Assembly (NCBI RefSeq): GCF_042680725.1
Contig: NZ_JBHUEK010000031.1
Span: 186,001-250,000, forward strand
Direction of reading: 5' to 3'
DNA length: 64,000 nt
Source: Ferdinandcohnia salidurans
GTDB taxonomy: Bacteria; Bacillota; Bacilli; Bacillales; Bacillaceae_L
Each line of letters begins with the position of its first letter. The stretch's first letter is position 1. The position numbers and the translations under genes were made by a program. Shown in pieces: positions 60,678-64,000 of the stretch. The notes below the pieces were generated by a model that was given only the letters and a program-made list of their open reading frames with translations, ran no database searches and was not told the origin of the DNA.

Positions 60678-61658
60678 ATGAAACGCTTGAAGTTCTTAGG
60701 TTTAGCAATGATCACAATCACAATGCTAGTATTAGCTGCATGTGGTAATGAAAGCAGTACTGGAGATAGTGAAACAGAAAACAAAAACGAAAATGCAAGT
60801 GCTGAATTAGAGGGCAGCGTTGTAATTGATGGATCTGGAACAGTTTATCCTTTCATGTCAAAGATGGCAGAAAATTATATGACAAATGAACAAGAAAATG
60901 TATCAGTTGAAGTAAGTCGCGCTGGAACAAGTGCTGGTTTTAAAAAGTTTTTAGTTGAAGAGAACGGAACAGATTTCAACGATGCATCTCGTCAAATTAA
61001 GGACGAAGAAGCAGCAACTGCTGAAGATTTAGGAATTGATGTAAAAGAATTAAAGGTTGCTCTTGATGGTTTAACATTTGTTGTTAACCCAGAAAACGAT
61101 TGGGCTGAAGAGTTAACTCAACAAGAAGTAATTGATATCTTCTTAGCAAGTGCTGGTAAGAAAAATTGGTCAGATGTTCGTTCTGATTTTCCAAATGAGC
61201 CAATCAAAACTTACGGTCCAAACGAAAACCACGGTACGTATGAATTCTTCTGGGAAAACATTTTAGACGAGCAGGACTTAGTAGCTGAAGCAAATCTTCA
61301 ACAAGAATACTCTACACTAGTAGACTTAGTGTCAAAAGATAAAAATGCAATTGCATTCTTCGGATACGGTTATGCAGTAAATAACAAAGATAAAGTTAAA
61401 ATTGTAAAAGTTGACTTTGGTAACGGTCCTGTTGAACCTAACCTAGACACAATCAGTGAAGAAGGCGACTATGCTCCATTCACAAGACCAGTATTTACTT
61501 ATCTAAATGTCAACATGGCGAAAGAAAAGGCACAAGTATTAGACTATGCAATTTATACAATGAAAAACGCTGCTGATGTAGCTTCAGAAACTGGATTTGC
61601 TCCACTTCCAGAAGAAGAATTAAATGCAGTCGTAACAGAATTAGAAGGTTTAAAATAA
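60678..61658 (+). CDS. pstS: phosphate ABC transporter substrate-binding lipoprotein
   Basis: A 326-residue lipoprotein. The signal peptide ends in the lipobox LAAC (Cys21), followed by an Asn/Glu/Ser linker. The phosphate-binding fold contains VVIDGSGTVYPFM and SRAGTSAGFKKF, both contributing to the anion site. It captures phosphate for PstCAB. GGGGGAA precedes the ATG. It is the first gene of pstSCAB under the PhoP box. Confidence 0.97.
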   Translation: MKRLKFLGLAMITITMLVLAACGNESSTGDSETENKNENASAELEGSVVIDGSGTVYPFMSKMAENYMTNEQENVSVEVSRAGTSAGFKKFLVEENGTDFNDASRQIKDEEAATAEDLGIDVKELKVALDGLTFVVNPENDWAEELTQQEVIDIFLASAGKKNWSDVRSDFPNEPIKTYGPNENHGTYEFFWENILDEQDLVAEANLQQEYSTLVDLVSKDKNAIAFFGYGYAVNNKDKVKIVKVDFGNGPVEPNLDTISEEGDYAPFTRPVFTYLNVNMAKEKAQVLDYAIYTMKNAADVASETGFAPLPEEELNAVVTELEGLK

Positions 61659-61768
61659 GAATTAAAAATGAAGGTGAGAGCAATCTTTGCTTCTCATCTT
61701 CTACCTAATTATAGATAGAAAAAAATTTGGTCTTTATTAATGATGAAATGGATCGAAGGGAGTTTATC

Positions 61769-62707
61769 ATGAAGGAAGGTTCTAAAGTGAATGTGCGTGA
61801 GATGATTGCCAAAAACAAAAGTACAAAAAGCATAAACACTATTGTAGAGAAAGTCATTCCAAAAGGCTTGCTCTTAATTGCGATTATCTCGATATTAACA
61901 ACAGTAGGTATTGTACTTACACTTCTTTTTGAAACATTTGAGTTTTTTAAACGTGTACCATTTCTTGATTTCTTTACAGGTACCGTATTAAAACCCCTTG
62001 GCGATAATGCCGAATTTGGGGTATTACCTCTACTAACAGGAACGATTATTTCATCGGCTATAGCAATGCTTGTCGCAATACCTGTCGGAATGATGTCAGC
62101 CATCTATTTAAGTGAATATGCATCTGAACGAGTTAGAAAAATATTAAAACCGATTCTTGAAATTCTTGCGGGGATTCCGACCATTGTATATGGTTTCTTT
62201 GCTTTAACGTTCGTAACACCTCTATTACAATCTATTATTCCTGGTCTTGAACCGACCAATATCCTCAGTCCAGGCATCGTGATGGGAATCATGATCATTC
62301 CTATGGTCGCATCGCTATCAGAGGATGCAATGAGCTCTGTACCAAATTCTATTAGAGAAGGTGCGCTTGGTCTAGGCTCAACAAAACTTGAAGTAACGTG
62401 GAAGGTTGTTATTCCTGCAGCAATGTCTGGAATTATTGCATCATTTGTTCTTGGTATATCTAGAGCTATTGGCGAAACCATGATTGTTACGCTTGCTAGT
62501 GGAAGTTCCAAGAACTTTACTTTTGATGTTACCCAATCAATGCAAACAATGACCTCTTATATTGTTGAAGTAAACAGTGGAGATGCACCTGCGGGCTCAA
62601 CTTTATATTATAGTTTATACGCTGTAGCTATTACACTATTCGTGTTCACATTAGTAATGAACTTACTTGCACAATATATTTCTCGCAAGTTTAAGGAGGA
62701 ATATTAA
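61769..62707 (+). CDS. pstC: phosphate ABC transporter permease PstC
   Basis: A 312-residue permease with about six helices after a charged N-terminal 40 residues. The binding-protein-dependent transport loop is EGALGLGSTKLEVTWKVVIPAA in pieces, followed by SRAIGETM. GAAGGGAG sets the ATG at 61769; an in-frame extension to 61727 is unlikely. The pstA ribosome site overlaps its last codons. Confidence 0.96.
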   Translation: MKEGSKVNVREMIAKNKSTKSINTIVEKVIPKGLLLIAIISILTTVGIVLTLLFETFEFFKRVPFLDFFTGTVLKPLGDNAEFGVLPLLTGTIISSAIAMLVAIPVGMMSAIYLSEYASERVRKILKPILEILAGIPTIVYGFFALTFVTPLLQSIIPGLEPTNILSPGIVMGIMIIPMVASLSEDAMSSVPNSIREGALGLGSTKLEVTWKVVIPAAMSGIIASFVLGISRAIGETMIVTLASGSSKNFTFDVTQSMQTMTSYIVEVNSGDAPAGSTLYYSLYAVAITLFVFTLVMNLLAQYISRKFKEEY

Positions 62708-62708
62708 A

Positions 62709-63593
62709 ATGAAATATGTAAATGCCGCACAGGTGCAAAAGAAACTTAATTCTCGACTTTTTACAAATAATATAGCAAAATCAATTTTCTTTTTATCAAC
62801 TTTGTTTGGTTTAGTCGTTCTCGTCATTCTTTTTTACCGAGTCATATCTCAAAGTCTGGGTTGGATCGATCTCCAATTTCTAACTAGCAAGCTTTCGACT
62901 GTTGCTGAGAACGCGGGAATTATGGGTGCCCTCCTTGGAACGCTGTGGTTAATGCTTGTGGTTGCACCAGTTACACTTTTCCTGGGTGTTGGTACAGCTA
63001 TTTATCTCGAAGAATATGCAAAAAAAGGACGTCTACAACGGTTTATTCAAACAAATATCTCAAATCTTGCGGGTGTTCCGTCAATTGTATTTGGTATATT
63101 AGGTCTTACCATTTTTGTTCGTGGCTTTGGATTAGGCAATATCGTGTTAGCCGGTGGACTTACAATGGCATTACTCGTACTTCCAATCGTAGTAGTGGCT
63201 AGTCAAGAAGCAATCCGTGCAGTTCCGGGTTATTTGAGAGAAGCATCTTACGGAATGGGAGCTACAAAATGGCAAACAATAAAAAATGTTGTTTTACCTG
63301 CTTCATTACCTGGTATTCTTACAGGGGTTATTTTGGCACTTTCTAGAGCAGTTGGAGAAACAGCTCCACTTGTAGTAATAGGAATTCCAGCCTTACTAAT
63401 TCCATTTCCAGATAGTATTTTTGATAAATTTACTGTGTTGCCAATGCAAATCTATTATTGGACACTCGATTCTGCCCTAGTAGCTGAATACGCAAACCTA
63501 GGAGCAGCAACTATTGTCATTTTATTAACCGTACTATTCTTAATGAACGGGGTAGCCATCTTGATACGAAACAAGTTCCAAAGAAGATTTTAA
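62709..63593 (+). CDS. pstA: phosphate ABC transporter permease PstA
   Basis: A 294-residue permease, the second half of the phosphate channel. It has six helices, with REASYGMGATKWQTIKNVVLPA in pieces and SRAVGETAPL. The ATG at 62709 follows AAGGAGGA, which lies at the end of pstC. A spacer of about 90 bp with a short hairpin repeat separates it from pstB. Confidence 0.96.
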   Translation: MKYVNAAQVQKKLNSRLFTNNIAKSIFFLSTLFGLVVLVILFYRVISQSLGWIDLQFLTSKLSTVAENAGIMGALLGTLWLMLVVAPVTLFLGVGTAIYLEEYAKKGRLQRFIQTNISNLAGVPSIVFGILGLTIFVRGFGLGNIVLAGGLTMALLVLPIVVVASQEAIRAVPGYLREASYGMGATKWQTIKNVVLPASLPGILTGVILALSRAVGETAPLVVIGIPALLIPFPDSIFDKFTVLPMQIYYWTLDSALVAEYANLGAATIVILLTVLFLMNGVAILIRNKFQRRF

Positions 63594-63626
63594 TTTTTTT
63601 CAAGAAAGCAACGAGTATTAATATCA

Positions 63627-63653
63627 GGCGCAATTTGGCCTTGCGCATTTGAT
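63627..63653 (+). repeat. short hairpin module before pstB
   Basis: GCGCAA(63628-63633)/TTGCGC(63641-63646), continuing GCGCATTTGAT. The same ending stands before yqgC (55337-55347). In both cases a ribosome site follows within about 20 bases. Confidence 0.5.
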
Positions 63654-63681
63654 TCTAATTTGAAGGGGAGAAACTCAGATT

Positions 63682-64000
63682 ATGACATTACAAGTAATGA
63701 CTAATAAAAAGATAAATCCAGAACAGATAGATAAAAAAATTGTTTATGATACAAAGGATTTAAACTTATGGTATGGGGAAGATCATGCCCTTAAGAATAT
63801 TAATTTTCCAATCTATGAAAACGAAGTAACAGCAATAATTGGGCCGTCAGGATGTGGGAAATCAACTTATATTAAAACCTTAAACCGTATGGTTGAACTC
63901 GTTCCGATTGTTCGCATCTCTGGAGAAATTTTATACAGAGGAAAGAATATTTTCGATAAATCATATAAAGAAGAAGAACTCAGAACTCGAGTAGGGATGG
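63682..64000 (+). CDS. pstB: phosphate ABC transporter ATP-binding protein, 5' part
   Basis: The first 106 codons are present; the gene runs off the window end. After an N-terminal extension of about 20 residues, DLNLWYGEDHALKNINF and Walker A GPSGCGKST are followed by TYIKTLNRMVELVP, typical of PstB. It energises PstCA. GGGGAG precedes the ATG. There is no sign of truncation other than the window edge. Confidence 0.95.
   Translation, partial: MTLQVMTNKKINPEQIDKKIVYDTKDLNLWYGEDHALKNINFPIYENEVTAIIGPSGCGKSTYIKTLNRMVELVPIVRISGEILYRGKNIFDKSYKEEELRTRVGM

Noticed and set aside
1..64000. CRISPR arrays, tRNA/rRNA genes, insertion sequences, prophage or conjugative genes
   Set aside because: No regularly spaced direct repeats, no tRNA-like or rRNA sequence, and no transposase, integrase or phage structural genes were seen. 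The dispersed repeats carry no coding capacity.

Overview
This is a low-GC Bacillota chromosome segment from an endospore-forming member of the Bacillaceae. The evidence is the sporulation genes (gpr, spoIIP, yqfC, yqfD, the yqxA type), TTG/GTG starts behind strong GGAGG ribosome sites, a T-box, a CIRCE operator, and gene order. From the 3' end of comEC through holA, rpsT, gpr, spoIIP, lepA, hemW, the hrcA-dnaK group, rpsU-yqeY, yqeZ-floA, phoH-pgpH-ybeY-dgkA-cdd-era-recO, glyQS, dnaG-sigA, ispH, nfo, zur, ispG, sodA, pbpA and pst, the order follows the block known from Bacillus subtilis. No phage, insertion sequence, CRISPR array, rRNA or tRNA gene was seen.

Layout: 1-5.1 kb holds the competence/replication edge and the germination/sporulation genes gpr-spoIIP-yqxA. 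5.2-16.6 kb holds lepA, hemW and the heat-shock cluster under CIRCE, plus rRNA, ribosomal protein and tRNA modification genes. 16.7-22.4 kb holds deoC, a phosphate transporter homologue, rpsU-yqeY, and the membrane-stress operon yqeZ-floA-yqfB behind a good sigma-W promoter. 22.5-30.7 kb holds sporulation, c-di-AMP, ribosome-maturation and repair genes. 30.7-35.9 kb holds the glycyl-tRNA synthetase operon with its T-box, then ccpN-yqfL for central carbon control. 36.3-39.8 kb is the macromolecular synthesis operon (yqxD-dnaG-sigA). 40-46 kb holds an acyl-CoA dehydrogenase, cytochrome c550, trmK-yqfO, ispH and yqfQ. 46-53 kb holds RNA helicase, nfo, zinc uptake with its regulator, and ispG. 53.5-64 kb holds nptA, yqgC, sodA, an MFS transporter, pbpA and a Pho-type pst operon cut by the window end.

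The least ordinary content lies between the genes. At least five dispersed structured repeats occur after dnaK, in the glyQS leader (two), before trmK and after sodA. Copies differ by paired, compensatory changes in helices, and one copy looks like a mosaic of two families. Two genes have reading-frame anomalies at A-runs or starts: trmK is frameshifted in an A9 run, and yqxD has no canonical start at its ribosome site. The coding content is otherwise conserved housekeeping, and no new protein-coding system was found.
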